Assembly: GCA_958510825.1 (NCBI GenBank)
Contig: OY294046.1
Coordinates: 62,001-126,000 of the forward strand
Origin: Brachypterus glaber
Taxonomy: Eukaryota > Arthropoda > Insecta > Coleoptera > Kateretidae
Direction of reading: 5' to 3'
Length of the DNA stretch: 64,000 nucleotides
The translations under genes were made by a program, and so were the position numbers. The stretch's first letter is position 1, and every line of letters begins with the position of its first letter. Below are positions 35,601 through 46,200 of the stretch, piece by piece. Below the pieces are notes generated by a model, which was given only the letters and a program-made list of their open reading frames with translations, had not been told where the DNA came from and did not search any database.

Positions 35601-36050
35601 AATGTAGACATCGTCGTCAGCGCGTAAAAACCACTCATATTGGTCTAAAAAATTATCATGCATGTGTTTTAGCATCATAAATGATTTTTTCTGAGGGGGG
35701 TATGAGTCATCTACGTCGGGTAAAGCCACTAGAGGAACGTGTTCCGTACTAGAAAATTCTGAACTGTAGAAGAGAATTTTTCCAGGTATTTCTTTTCCCC
35801 AGGTCTCATAAACTGCTTTTGCTCTGGAGTCCAAGTATTTGGACGCCGTCATTACACCGACGAAGAGTAGATTTTTGTTTTGGGATCTTTCGTTTTCTCG
35901 GTTCATTAGCTCCACAGGCGTTAAATGTTTTTTTTCTACGGATCCGCACATTTCGCTGAAAGTAAACTGACTTGTTGAACAGAATTGACGTATTATAATT
36001 CCTATTACAATGCCTAGTATGATTTTTAACAGTTTTTTCTTCCTTGCCAT
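26672..36050 (-). CDS. CHSY1: Chondroitin sulfate synthase (bifunctional glycosyltransferase, CHSY1-like)
   Basis: A Golgi type II membrane enzyme that polymerises the chondroitin backbone by alternating GlcA and GalNAc transfer from UDP-sugars. Seven exons in transcript order: 36050-35572, 34990-34732, 31304-31164, 29571-29454, 28632-28475, 28413-28212, 27624-26672. They sum to 2310 nt, 769 residues plus stop, near the 802 of human CHSY1, with consistent phases. Visible features: signal anchor (LLKIILGIVIGIII, residues about 7-20); beta3-GlcA-transferase domain with FLRADDDVYIK and GGPGVILSRETL, HEDVELGRCVRRFAG; linker RVIDFKDINYGYWR and MTVQVRRHAYVQQTF; the C-terminal beta4-GalNAc-transferase domain with LFIDVDIIF (DxD) and GFNLGINGWGNEDV, VYHSEKC. 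Both metal-binding DxD sites are intact, so it is probably active. Start ATG 36050 precedes the anchor. Confidence 0.97.
27716..27775. repeat. Palindrome with AAGTGCACTT centre
   Basis: Short hairpin of the type AAGCTTTTATTTAAGTGCAC-TTAAATAGAAGCTTT. The same half-sequence forms both outer ends of the foldback at 38425-38655. Confidence 0.75.
27810..27985 (+). repeat. Dispersed repeat, GGCGCCGAACC module copy 1
   Basis: TTTTGTAGGATACAAACTTT, GGGGCGCCGAACCACAAGCT, CATGCATGG-like and AAAGAGGTCTCACCC follow in the same order as at 57862-58030, about 85 percent alike by eye. Confidence 0.8.
28689..29319. mobile_element. Older small MITE split by a hAT insertion
   Basis: The left ATATCGTCCATGAAACTGCA-ATACCGCG and the right GCGGAATTGCAGTATCATGG-ACGATAT are inverted copies. 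They enclose only about 110 bp of own sequence; the rest is the inserted 28808-29290 element. It lies in CHSY1 between exons 4 and 5. Confidence 0.8.
28808..29290. mobile_element. hAT-type MITE with perfect 8-bp target duplication
   Basis: Ends are CAGGGCTGGCAA and TTGCCAGCCCTG. The flanks are GCGGAATT at 28800-28807 and GCGGAATT at 29291-29298, a perfect 8-bp duplication as made by hAT transposases. The inside is built of repeated ACCGGTA/TTTTTACCGGT and GGTAAAAACC words. A short frame here is repeat-derived and not a gene. Confidence 0.93.
29572..31163 (-). other. CHSY1 intron
   Basis: AT-rich, no recognisable gene or clear transposon ends. Confidence 0.6.
32640..32745 (-). repeat. Dispersed repeat family copy, inverted
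   Basis: Read on the minus strand it has CTCGCAGGGCATCAAATTTA, ACCATTTGAAAGGAAATTTC, the same order as 16480 and 51024 copies. Confidence 0.7.
32897..33103 (-). mobile_element. tRNA-derived SINE, head to tail
   Basis: On the minus strand it starts with a tRNA-like head (AGTGGGCTAGCGCGTCTAC, box A-like; AGTTCGATTCTCACTGGCAC, box B-like, about 45 nt later), then a non-tRNA body (ACTGGTTCGAAAGTAAGTTA ... CACACAAGTCCTGGACTCAG) and an AACAAACAAATAAAAC tail. The body recurs, without the head, at 59326-59432. Confidence 0.8.
34991..35571 (-). other. CHSY1 intron 1
   Basis: Contains two of the GCCATCTA/TAGATGGCG motifs (about 35171 and 35444), and no gene. Confidence 0.65.
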
Positions 36051-37012
36051 AATTTATTTCTTTTTCTTCTCTTTTTGAAAATATATCCCATTTTTCAGCT
36101 ATGTTCCCTGCTGGAAATTTTTGGTTAAAATAACATTTTTACAACTTGGAAAATACGCGTTTTCTCTGTAAAAACGACGTAAAACCCAATTAAAAAACTT
36201 ATAAAATCCATAAAATTGTATGTCTATACGAATCTTGTCTTTATACAAAATTTGGTATAAACTTGTACATTTTTTACGTTTCTAGACTTGCTTTTTATAT
36301 GCAAATTACGTTTTTTACATACATATAACATAGTTCTAACGTTAGAAACCGAACATCAAATTTATTACAATAACCAGTTTTCACGTTTCCATATTTTCAT
36401 CACTTGTTTTTATTAACCCGGCTGGCTATTTTTATTATTTAATATTATTAAAATTTTATTGGTTGAATAACCTTTTTTATCTTTTCCAAAACAAAATATA
36501 AATCACTTAAAATTTGATAATACAGTTCAAAAATTAATATACCTATAAGCAATTAATTTTTTTGTCACGCAACACGTAAGCTAATGTAATATATTTACGC
36601 GTGCAGTTTAAAGCACGCAATACATAAACAATTTTTTTTCAAAGACAGTCTGGTGCACCGGTAAACAACGTCGTCAAGAGGTGGTGTGAAAACCATGTAA
36701 AAAATTACGTCTAGAAATGTTTAAAAAAGTGATATACGTTCTTTTCACGACTTTAGCTGAAATTTTGCATATTATATTTTTTGCGGTTCTTTTCTTGAAA
36801 ATTTCCTATGCGTTTTTTAAATATTTCTTTTTGAAGTTTCGTATAAAAAATTTCTTCTAGAAACGTATAGACATATTATTAAATTTCGAATAGACATTTA
36901 CAAAGTCCTTGAAATCCCAAATACATTTTAATTGTTTTATTTATTTACTGTTAGGATATAAACTGTAAGTTTTATACCGGTAGTTCTTATTTTTTTCGTT
37001 TTTTCTGGTCAG

Positions 37013-37286
37013 GTGAGATAGTGAGAAAAATCTCACGGGGTCCCCTACTTTTGGGGGAGCTGCAACTTTAACCCCGTCCCCCCGCCAGGTGATGTTTATT
37101 TTTCAGGGTTAAATTTTTTTGTGGGTGACGTTTTTTTTTGGTCATCGAAATTTCTGGCGGGGGTAAAAAATATTTTGGAGGTGATGAGTTTTTTTTTATT
37201 CATTAAAATTGTTGGGAGGAAAAAGTTATACTTGGGGCCCCCAGGTTACAAATCTCGCTAGCCTTGGGCTGCCCAGTACGACACTG
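37013..37286. mobile_element. hAT-like MITE, CAGTGTC family copy 2
   Basis: Inverted relative to copy 1. The right end is GGGCTGCCCAGTACGACACTG; the left end is truncated at GGTCAGGTGAGATAGTGAG. The inside has the same GGGGTCCCC/GGGGCCCCCAGG stretches. Confidence 0.8.
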
Positions 37287-37872
37287 TGCAACTTAGCATA
37301 AAAGAATCCTAAGTTTCGTATACGAATTTTATAGGATTTTCATAGATTTCTGGCATTTTGTGTTGGGTTGTAAATAACTTCAAGATTGTCACGTAAAATA
37401 TAGGTACCTGATACATTATATACACACGTGTTTTTTAAAGGCACAACAAACTTAATTATTATACAGGCACAAATTAAATATGCTTTTACGGTATTGCTCT
37501 ATAGATAGTCTGGTGGACAACGTCGCCGAGGAGGTGGTGCGAAAACCTTGACCTAAGATAATTCAGCGCGCTGGCCCGGTCGGCAGGTCCACTCTCGGTC
37601 GGTGGCCCGATCACGACTGCGACGGCATTTGTTTTTCCAAGGCATGCGGTTCACCAGCTCGCTGGGCATGGGACCGTCTACACAGAAAATAAAAGGCCTG
37701 CCAGAAGAAAATACTTCATATTAAAAAAAAAACAAAGTTTTTTTTTCAAAATTTTAAATTAGAGTTGACGTGAAAACGCTGCTATTGAGAAAGTGACATT
37801 GGCCTTTTTAGAACCAAGCCACAGAAATAAAAATATAAAAGTAAAAACCAAGACAACTATTATGCATAATAT

Positions 37873-38162
37873 CAGTGTTGAGCTGGACAACCTCAAACTT
37901 GAGGCCCTTGAGATTTGTGACACGTGAGGGGCCCCCAAGTAACCAAAAAAGGATCTCATCCCCCTGAAAAAAAAAAGATTAAAAAAGGTCCTCACCACCT
38001 CTGAAAAAAACCTCTACCCCTGGTGAAAAATCCTCGCCTCTGGACAAACAGCTTTACCCCTGGTGGAAAATTTTGAGCACTAAAAAAAAGTCCTCCAGGG
38101 GGCCCCCAAAACGGGAGGCTCCTTAAGATTTTTCTCACTATCTCACCTGTCGTTCGACACTG
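37873..38162. mobile_element. hAT-like MITE, CAGTGTC family copy 3
   Basis: Starts CAGTGTTGAGCTGGACAAC and ends CACCTGTCGTTCGACACTG. The flanks CATAATAT (37865-37872) and CATATTAT (38163-38170) are an 8-bp duplication with one mismatch, which supports the hAT class. Confidence 0.88.
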
Positions 38163-38424
38163 CATATTATGTAGTACATAAATGCAAAAAAATAGGGCAC
38201 TTTTTTTTCTGTGTACGACGAAGTTCTGTGAGACCGGGTTCTAAAACGACTCGGCTTGTATTGGAACTTTTTTTAAAGAAGCTCTTTTTTCTGAATTGAT
38301 AAGTATCACCACTGTCTATTTGGAAATACCAGAACCGGACGGTGGCTTTAAAACCGGGAAGGCAAAGACCGAATTTGGCGTCCTAGTTAATGACTAATAA
38401 ATTAATATAAAAAAAATATTTTTT

Positions 38425-38655
38425 AAAAACAAGCTTTTATTTAAGTGCACTTAAAAGAAGAAAATAAACTTCCAAGTAAATCAAACCCATCATTTTGTTA
38501 CATTATACAATTTTATATGATATAAAAGCTTGTCGCGAGATTTTTTATAAAAGAAATTACACATAAAATTGTATAGGTAATGTAACAAAATGATGGGTTT
38601 GATTTACTTGGAAGTTTATTTTCTTCTTTTTAGTGCACTTAAATAAAAGCTTGGG
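38425..38655. mobile_element. Foldback with AAGCTTTTATTTAAGTGCAC ends
   Basis: The left arm (ACAAGCTTTTATTTAAGTGC.. AACTTCCAAGTAAATCAAAC.. TTTGTTACATTATACAATTT) is inverted at the right with few changes, about 100 bp per arm. Confidence 0.88.
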
Positions 38656-38900
38656 AAGACGAGGGGGGATGTAAAATTTATTGTAAAATTTTATTATCAC
38701 TAAATGTAACCTAATTTTAGTTTTAAATTATATTGTGTGGGTAAAAAATGGATTTTTTAAATTTTAGAAGTTGCGGGGTAAGTTTTATATAAAATTGTAT
38801 TGTCAGCCGAGTTAAGCATGTATGCCAAATTTCAGTTTTTTAAGTATATTCTAAGTGTTTGAAAAAGCCTTTGGCAGATTTGCCCTAAACCGGAAATTAA
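38656..38900 (+). repeat. Single copy of the 265-bp unit arrayed at 58.1 kb
   Basis: GGGGGGATGTAAAATTTATT, TTTTATTATCACTAAATG, TATTGTCAGCCGAGTTAAGC and the ending TTTGCCCTAAAC match units at 58240-58740 in order. Confidence 0.85.
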
Positions 38901-38904
38901 TCTA

Positions 38905-39272
38905 ACTTTCGATTTTTAAATGGAATGCCCTGAATATTTTTACATATTTTGATTCAGAAATCATTTCTGAGAACAAGCATGTGTCACTTGTCAATTTTTG
39001 ACTAGAGTGTCTTAAATTAGCTTATTCGCTTAATTGTATCTTCAGAAAAATACTATTTTGATTTTTTTTTCCAAAACTAAATGTGGTGGGCTCTTGAAGG
39101 TTCGAAAATCATACTTTGGTCCATAAGCAAAAAGTAAAAGATTTAACTAAAAAATGACATGACCTGTCAAAATTTGACTGACAACTGACACATGCTTACT
39201 CTCAGAATTGATTTCTGAATCAAAATATGCAAAAATATACTGGGTGTTCCATTAAAAAATTGAAAGGGCGTA
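38905..39272. repeat. Inverted repeat made of two transposon-like ends
   Basis: The left TTTTAAATGGAATGCCCTGA.. TGATTCAGAAATCATTTCTG.. GCATGTGTCACTTGTC is inverted on the right (..GACACATGCTTACTCTCAGA.. TACTGGGTGTTCCATTAAAA). A further possible terminus (CCGGTA near 39403) lies to the right, so the outer borders of the element are uncertain (one option is 39240-39407 with TA flanks). Confidence 0.6.
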
Positions 39273-40038
39273 ACCGGAAGTGCCAAAAAAATTTCAACTA
39301 TGTCAAAAAATCTTAAATTATACATAATACAGCTTTTGCAAATTTCAAGATCCTACCTAAAAAAGTAAAAAAGTTAAGGGGGTGAACCACCTTCCTGAAA
39401 CACCCGGTATATCCACAATTTTCTGTGGCACTACACCAATCGTTTTCCGTAACCACCTTAAAGTTGATTTAATTAATCAACTGATTAATCTGCCACAATT
39501 TTTTTAAGTTTCAATATCTCGGCTCTCGAGATATCAGAGAATCAAATCTGAATTATGATATTTTAGGGACCGGCCCTGGTCTCATATACAATTTTAACCA
39601 CACCGATAATCTATCTTATTCAGTCAATCAGTTAATATTTTTGAAATTTCAGGTAAAAAGGGGCCTTTAGGCGAAAGAGTAAAAAGTTGTTTCAGGGCGG
39701 CGATTTTTGAGTCCCCTACTCACCACGCTTCGTTCCAAAGCAATCTATGCTTTGCTTCGTTCTAATAAAACCACCAATAATTTTTTTTTAATGTTTATTT
39801 TTCTTTGGCATGACTTTTTATTTTTGAATGAAAAAAATCATTAGCATATATTTTAACGTTCTTATATCGGGAAAAATATTTAATAAAACTTTAATTTTTA
39901 TATATATTTTTTGCAAAAAACAGTTATGTGGAAATTTCGCTTACTGGCCGGATTGTTTTTCAGATATCTGTAATAACAGAACCTGTTAACAGGTTCTTTA
40001 TTCATAACAAAAAGTTATTGATCTCTTGTTTAATAGTA

Positions 40039-40253
40039 CAGTGGGTTAGGCTAAATGTGACACCCAGGGTAATTGTGACATGTCCTGTTATAATTCTTCT
40101 AAACAAGTTTAAATTAAATCGAAATTTTACGCGAAATATTTAATACTGTCTAAAACCTAATGCCAGGGTTGTGTTGGATATAAACTAGTTTAGAAGAATT
40201 ATAACAGGACATGTCACAATTACCCTGGGTGTCACATTTAGCCTAACCCACTG
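40039..40253. mobile_element. Young TA-flanked MITE with near-perfect 70-bp TIRs
   Basis: Begins CAGTGGGTTAGGCTAAATGT and ends with its exact inverse. The arms agree over about 70 bp, and TA borders both ends. Only about 75 bp separate the arms. The low divergence argues for recent movement. Confidence 0.92.
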
Positions 40254-41219
40254 TAAGCACTACAAATAATGAAAAAACCGGTTCTGCAGAGATTACGTTG
40301 ATAGCAAGTTTTCCTCTATTTTTTCGTTTTCTTAGCCCCCTAGAATGATTTTTTTAATAAAATTATTTTTTCCTAAAAAAAGTTGTTCGGAGATTTTCTT
40401 CCACTATTTTCGATTTTTAATATTTTGTCCCCCTAAATTTTTTATTTTTTTGAACTTTTAATTTTTTTTCTAAAAATTTCCAGTCGATCGGATTATTGTT
40501 TCTTGAGTTATCGCGCGGACAAGAAAACGTGACGGCCGGACGTTTAAAAGTTGTTTAGAATTGTATGACGCACTTTAATACATTTTTTTTTACAAAATTT
40601 AGTTTTTCGGGATCCGAAGTAAACGCATAATACTCCTCTGCTGTGAACTGCAAGGAGTATAATTAGTGTGAGGTCACAGCTAATTAGTTTATACGTGTCT
40701 TATCGCTAACCACTTCCCCCGTAATGGGTTACGTAATTTAAAAAATCGGATTTAAAGTTTACCGTTACGAATACGAAGTCCCTGCTTGTCTCAAGAGTTT
40801 TGTTAAATTACTTTTAAAAATATACCTTTTGACATGGAATATCACAAAGCTGTCTGACCTATTGTGGATAGGTTGGTGACCAGTTGGGTCTCTCTACCTG
40901 TTTTAGGCATACTATACCCATGAAATGCGATAGACGGTTTTAATCTGGCACATACTAAAGAGTTCGAAATTCATTCTTTTTTTATAAAAAAACTGCCGTT
41001 AGTAAAACAATATTTTTCCCTTTTTCATATTTGCAAAAAACGTACCAACGAATTAAAAAAATATATATACATAAAAACTCTTGGTGCCAACAAAAAATTA
41101 CTGTTTCATATGGGGATGTTCATGTATGTCACGCTTATGGGGTAGGAGGGTCTATCGAAATGTGATGTCACTTTTTTATATTTTGTAAGGGGGGGGGGGG
41201 GGCAATGAAAAAAACTAAC

Positions 41220-41460
41220 GTTTTTTGTGTAATTTTATATTTCCTTTCATGCGGTTTTTAAATTTTTCTTCTATTGTAAATAATAAAAAAATACGACCAA
41301 AACAAAAATTTAACCCCCTTTTTACCCCCCTTTCCATACCGATTTCGCTGAAATACGAACTAGTCCAAGATAATATAAAAATACATCTGAATACCAAATT
41401 TCAAGTCGCTAGCTCAAAGCGTTCTTAAGTTATCGTGGATACAGAGAGAGAGAGACAGAA
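41220..41460 (+). repeat. Dispersed repeat family copy B
   Basis: ATACGACCAAAACAAAAATT, TACGAACTAGTCCAAGATAA and CAAGTCGCTAGCTCAAAGCG-TTCTTAAGTTATCGTGG match 46620-46820 in the same order. Confidence 0.75.
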
Positions 41461-42273
41461 ATCATTTTTTTGTTGTTTATTTTGATTTTTCTCGACGATA
41501 ATTTTATCAAAAAAAGTTTTTTTTTTACAATACTTTTATGAAAAAGTAAAAGGTTTTCACCTCTGAAAAGTACCCAACTATATCTAATTTTTCCAACTAG
41601 AAGTCCTCACCTCTGAAAAAACACCCAACTCTACTTCTCCAATTTTCCCAACTGTACCTACTCTAATTTTTAGGAGCACTTCTGGACAAAAAATAATACT
41701 TAAAAAAAATGGTGAATGTGCCAGAACAATGCCCACTCTTAAAATATGTGCTATATTGTTTCATGATTTTCTTAAACATGTAGGTAATGTCTCATTTTAC
41801 TAACTGTTACCTTGAATGTGAGGCACAGGGATGAGAAGAGGTAAAATTTTGCGTGTATTCTATAGGCAATCTTGCATTCCAAAAATTCCAATGAGAGGCC
41901 AGTTCATAAAATGTTAACTATACTTGAACTAAATGTACAATTTTACATCAAATATGTGATAACTACATTATTAAAATTTGTATATGATACAAATTGTATT
42001 GACATACAAATTAGGTTTCGTATGGAAATTTTATAGGTAGGTTATTATAAATTTTTATACATGATTTTTTTATAGTGTACATTAAAGGCCTGTAAATAAA
42101 TGCCATGAGGTGATCATTAGGTCCTACAATGGTGCAAAAAAACCAACAGCATCTTACCTACATACCCTTTATTGTGAATTCTCTACAGCATGCTCAATTT
42201 TTTACAGGAGGCGCCAAACACTCCCAAGATAACTACAGGCCTGCTACATTATAAAAACTATTAGATTAATGTA

Positions 42274-42774
42274 TTATGGATCTACCTCAATTTTTTCATA
42301 GCAAACTCGTAAATGTTCAGTAAGGCCAATATTTTCAGTCTCCATAAAAACAACTAATTCTAGAGTACCATTCTCATTTAATTTATAATATCGTTCAAGC
42401 CCTATCACTGCTGGGTCTTTAGCAAAGCTCATTCTTCCAATTTGTGAAGCTTTTAATGTAATGGAATTGTCTTCAATAATACCTTCTTCGATACTTGTTA
42501 ATCCAAAGTTATGTGCAATTAAAAAAGATAATTCGTTGGTACCAGGTTTTATTCTAAGAAAACCTGTCTCTAAATGCATAGGCTTCATCTCAGTAGGGTG
42601 CCAAGAAACAGAGCTATAATTTAACATCGGTTGACCCACTGATTTAAAAGTTATTTCTTCACAATAAGTAAATGGTTTGATTGTTGGGTATTTACCATTT
42701 GCACTGGTGGACCTCCACTTTCCTATCAACCACAATAAAGGTTTTAAAGCTTCGTTTACTTGTCCTCTGTTCAT
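42274..42774 (-). CDS. Nitrobindin-like heme protein (THAP4 C-terminal domain / peroxynitrite isomerase family)
   Basis: A 166-residue single-exon protein that aligns over its whole length with the nitrobindin (DUF1794) domain, a ten-stranded FABP-like barrel that binds heme and reacts with NO/peroxynitrite. Recognisable blocks: WLIGKWRSTSANGKYPTI, PFTYCEEITFKSVGQPML, SWHPTEMKPMHLETGFLRIK, and TEHLRVCYEK near the end, where His154 should be the axial heme ligand. The THAP zinc finger of vertebrate THAP4 is absent, as is usual for stand-alone nitrobindins. The start at 42774 (MNRGQVNEAL) is the first ATG; upstream in-frame codons lack ATG. Transcribed away from mRpL1 with 437 bp between the starts. 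AATAAA (minus strand) at 42168-42173 is a good polyadenylation signal. Confidence 0.93.
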   Translation of the reverse strand: MNRGQVNEALKPLLWLIGKWRSTSANGKYPTIKPFTYCEEITFKSVGQPMLNYSSVSWHPTEMKPMHLETGFLRIKPGTNELSFLIAHNFGLTSIEEGIIEDNSITLKASQIGRMSFAKDPAVIGLERYYKLNENGTLELVVFMETENIGLTEHLRVCYEKIEVDP

Positions 42775-43211
42775 TTTTAAGTTAAAAAAATTAACCAAAA
42801 AATTATTTTATGAAAAAACCGTTGTGATACCGGCAGCACCATCTATTTGAATAACATTTAACTAGTTTGCGTGTATCGCCATCTAGTTGAATTACGCTCA
42901 ACTAGTACGCCGGTAGCGCCATCTAGCAAAATCATATCTAACTAATCCGCTAGTAGCGTCATCTACTAGAATCTTATGTAACTAATCCGCTAGTAGCGTC
43001 ATCTAGTAGAATCGTATATAACTGATAAATATGTCGCCATCTATTCAAAACTTCTTTAAACAGACTGTTTACATTAAATGCAAATAGATGGCAGCACTTG
43101 TATAAATTTTGAGGTCAAAATTAATATTGTAAAAATTCGCTAATAATTTTAAAATGTCTTTTATTACTAGTGGTAGGTAAAAAAAGAACGATCAATTTAT
43201 ATGGTTTAATA
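42775..43211. promoter_or_regulatory. Divergent promoter region nitrobindin / mRpL1
   Basis: 437 bp between two head-to-head start codons, so transcription of both genes must start here. It contains a 40-bp minisatellite (42833-43045) and another TAGATGGCAGC at about 43086. No TATA box is convincing. Shared control is an inference from position. A short upstream ATG at 43154 opens an eight-codon frame ahead of mRpL1. Confidence 0.7.
42833..43045. repeat. 40-bp-period minisatellite with GCCATCTAG core
   Basis: The word ATCTA occurs at 42841, 42881, 42921, 42961 and 43001, exactly 40 bp apart, then at about 43039 after 38 bp. Most units read (G)CG(C/T)CATCTAG..AACTA..CCGCTAGTAGC. Five to six units. 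Confidence 0.93.
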
Positions 43212-46200
43212 ATGTATTGTTCGGTTTTAGGAATAGTTTCATGTTTATTTCAAAACAATGTAAATAAAAGCCGTCTTTTATCTGAGACTTGTAAGGTTAT
43301 ACAAGTTAGGTGTTACGCTGCTAGAAAAGGCACTAGGGATAGGAAAACTAAAAAAAAAGTTAAAGTTGAGATCGAAAAAGTTGGATTTATACCTCACAAT
43401 CAGAGAAACAAAGATAAGTAAGTAGAAGTTATACTGTTCTTGAAGCATGTTCTACGAGTCTGTTTAAAACATTAATACATATATGGATTGCCTTAAATCT
43501 TAGTTATTTGGGCCAAGTACCCAAGATCTAAATCCAAGAAAAAAATTCAATGCCCCAAATAGCCAAAATAGATCATATTAGCATGTGTGGTCCAGTTTAA
43601 CAGTGGGGCCAACTCGGCTATTGCTGACCTTGCCTTATGGCTAGTCTGCCACTGCTATAACATAATACAGTTTTCATTGTTAATAAGGGGTACAGTAAAC
43701 ATTCTCTCAGAACCAAGTCACATGACCATATTGGTACCTCAGTTCTGAACTGTTACATCTCAAAAAATGTGAAAATGAGGTTCGACCATCCAATAATTAA
43801 GGATCCTATCTACTTTCATATGCACAAAAAAAAATTCAAAAATTTCACTTTAAACACATTTTTGCTTGGTATACCAATATACCAATTTTAAAAAAACTAC
43901 CCCCACCCTCATGGATGGAGTTTGATATTTTTAATTCTAGAAATCAGTTTCAGAGACTTTAAAACCAATATATACCACCTACCTCCTACCCCTCAGGGGG
44001 TGGAGTTAAATTTTTTTTATTCCAAGATTCAGTTTTAGTAACTTTAAAAACCAGGTTTCAACCCCTATATACCAATGTTTATCAAAAAATACATATTTGT
44101 TTTCATGATAAATTTATAGCCGGATAAATAATTAAACAATATTTGTAAAAAAGTTTTTTTTATATTTGTTATAGTTATAATTAAACAAATCTTAAAAAGT
44201 TTAAAATCGCTTTTTCTCAAAACTTACTTTTCAGAGATGTAACAGTTCAGTACTCAGGTACCGATATGTCCTTCCCACTTTACCGTTCATAATCACAGAT
44301 TGGGAGGGAGTGCACTATAGTAACATGACTTGGTTGCAAGAAAATGTTCACTATAATTTTATTATTTAAAACTAATTTAAACACGCAGATTAATAAGACT
44401 CAATTTTTAGGTTTTTGCTAAACCGACAAACAAGAAAGTTTGATGATTCATGGAAAAGAGACCCTATTGATGATGTCTATGTTTGTAAATATTACAAATG
44501 GATTGTATATCCCTTCGCAGAGGCTGTTCAATGTCATAGGGAGACCCACCACCCAGACATTTACAACAAACCAGATGCAAATCTTCATGTATCAGTTGAA
44601 CTAAATATGCAAGGAGAAAAACAGGTTGGTATGCTTTCCCCTATAGAACATATTAAAAATAAAAATAACATTACAAAAATAAAAAATAAGTAGGTATTTT
44701 TTTGAGTTTTTTATTAAGAAAAAAATATATCTATTTAAAATATGATAAATTTTGGAAAAAAAATAAGAGCTAGATACACAATGAAACACAAGAGACAGAA
44801 CTTTAAATAATTAACTTATGATATTAATTTGAACCTTAACTCAAAGTGTTCTTGAGTTGTGGTCTCAAATTTTCTTGGGCAGATTGACAGAAACAGAAAA
44901 AAAACATTAAAAAAATTAATTTCTCATGAAATTAAAAGAAAGGTAGGAACTTCTGGGGGGAAACTAAAAATGAAAATAATAATTTGTAAGAAATATAAAT
45001 AATAATTGGCGCGCCCCAAAAATACCCTCACGGTTCTACCAAACTTGGCGCCCCTGCAAAAACCAAAATGGCGCCCCAAAAATTACCCTCACGAAAAAAA
45101 GTTTTGTCCCTGACGGTTTCTACTTGGCGCCCCTGCAAAAATGAAATTTGCGCTCCGAAAATTACCCTCAAGAAAAAAAGCTTTGTCCCTGACGGCTTCT
45201 ACCAAACCTTGGCGCCCCTACAAAAAAAAAACGCCTCTCGACGGTGCCCCTCTAGGCCCTGAAGCAGGGGGTTCACTTGATTCATATAAAGGCCGGCTTT
45301 GCAAGCATATTTAAATAAATATAAAAATAATAGTGGTTGTATTTAAATTTTTGTTTAGAATAATTGTATTTTCAGACTCGTTTTGTCGATAACTTCTCCA
45401 GGGTTGCCGCTGTTCCCCACAAATTCGAGCATGGTGAAGAACGAGCCATCCTTGCTTTTGCTAAAACAACTGAAGATCACAGCGCAGCAATGGCGGCTGG
45501 AGCTCAGCTGGCAGGTGGCTCGGATTTGATCAGACAAATTCAAAATGGACAGGTAACAAAAAAATACTTAAAAAATAATAAAAATGGCATGGTTTCACTT
45601 ATCTTCTCGCCAAAATTTGCAGTAAAGTTTGAGATTTTAATTATTTTTATAATCAGTTTGCCAAATGTAAATGTTAATGCAAAATTGCAAAAAATATATT
45701 GTATGTATTTACGCCCTTATGTGATTTTTCCGGGGAACACCGCATTTAATTTACTATAATATTTCAAAATCGTTAAATCCATTTTTACTAAAATCGAAAG
45801 TTAATCCAAAGATCTAAAACTGCAAATATTTTAAAAATTAGTAAATTTATTGATTTTTAATTACAAAAAAAATGATTAAAAAGTAGGTACTGTCCTTCTG
45901 TTGTAATAATTTTTAATTAGTAAAATGCGTCGCGACGCGGTCTAAATTAGTATTATTTGTAGGTTACACTGAATGATTTTCAATATATTTGTGCCCATCC
46001 TAATATTTTACCAGAACTTGTGGTCCTAAGGGGATTAATGAAAAGAAGATTCCCCAATCCAAAATCGGGAACTCTGGACCCAGAGTTGGGAAAAGTTGTT
46101 GACAGACTATTTAATGGAATAAATTACATGGCAATGAAGGACGAATTTGAGAAAGATTTTGGAGTTATCGAAACCGTCATTGGAACTGTAAGTATATTTT

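Larger units (their letters stand above)
36051..42273. other. Intergenic region between CHSY1 5' end and nitrobindin 3' end
   Basis: 6.2 kb without a gene. It carries CAGTGTC-family MITEs at 37013 and 37873, the foldback at 38425-38655, an element body at 38656-38900 shared with 58.1-58.75 kb, an inverted repeat at 38905-39272, a TA-flanked MITE at 40039-40253, a poly-G run near 41190 and a dispersed repeat copy at 41220-41460. The CHSY1 promoter must lie just right of 36050; no core motif is convincing. AATAAA on the minus strand at 42168-42173 probably ends nitrobindin. Confidence 0.75.

Noticed and set aside
39240..39407. Separate TA-flanked MITE with CTGGGTGTTCC / CACCCGG ends
   Set aside because: Only about 10-14 bp of terminal match, and the left end is also part of a longer inverted repeat (38905-39272); kept only as an alternative border.
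43154..43180. ATG at 43154 as start of mRpL1
   Set aside because: The frame closes after eight codons; joining it would need an extra tiny intron, whereas the ATG at 43212 opens directly into the protein with a presequence-like N-terminus.
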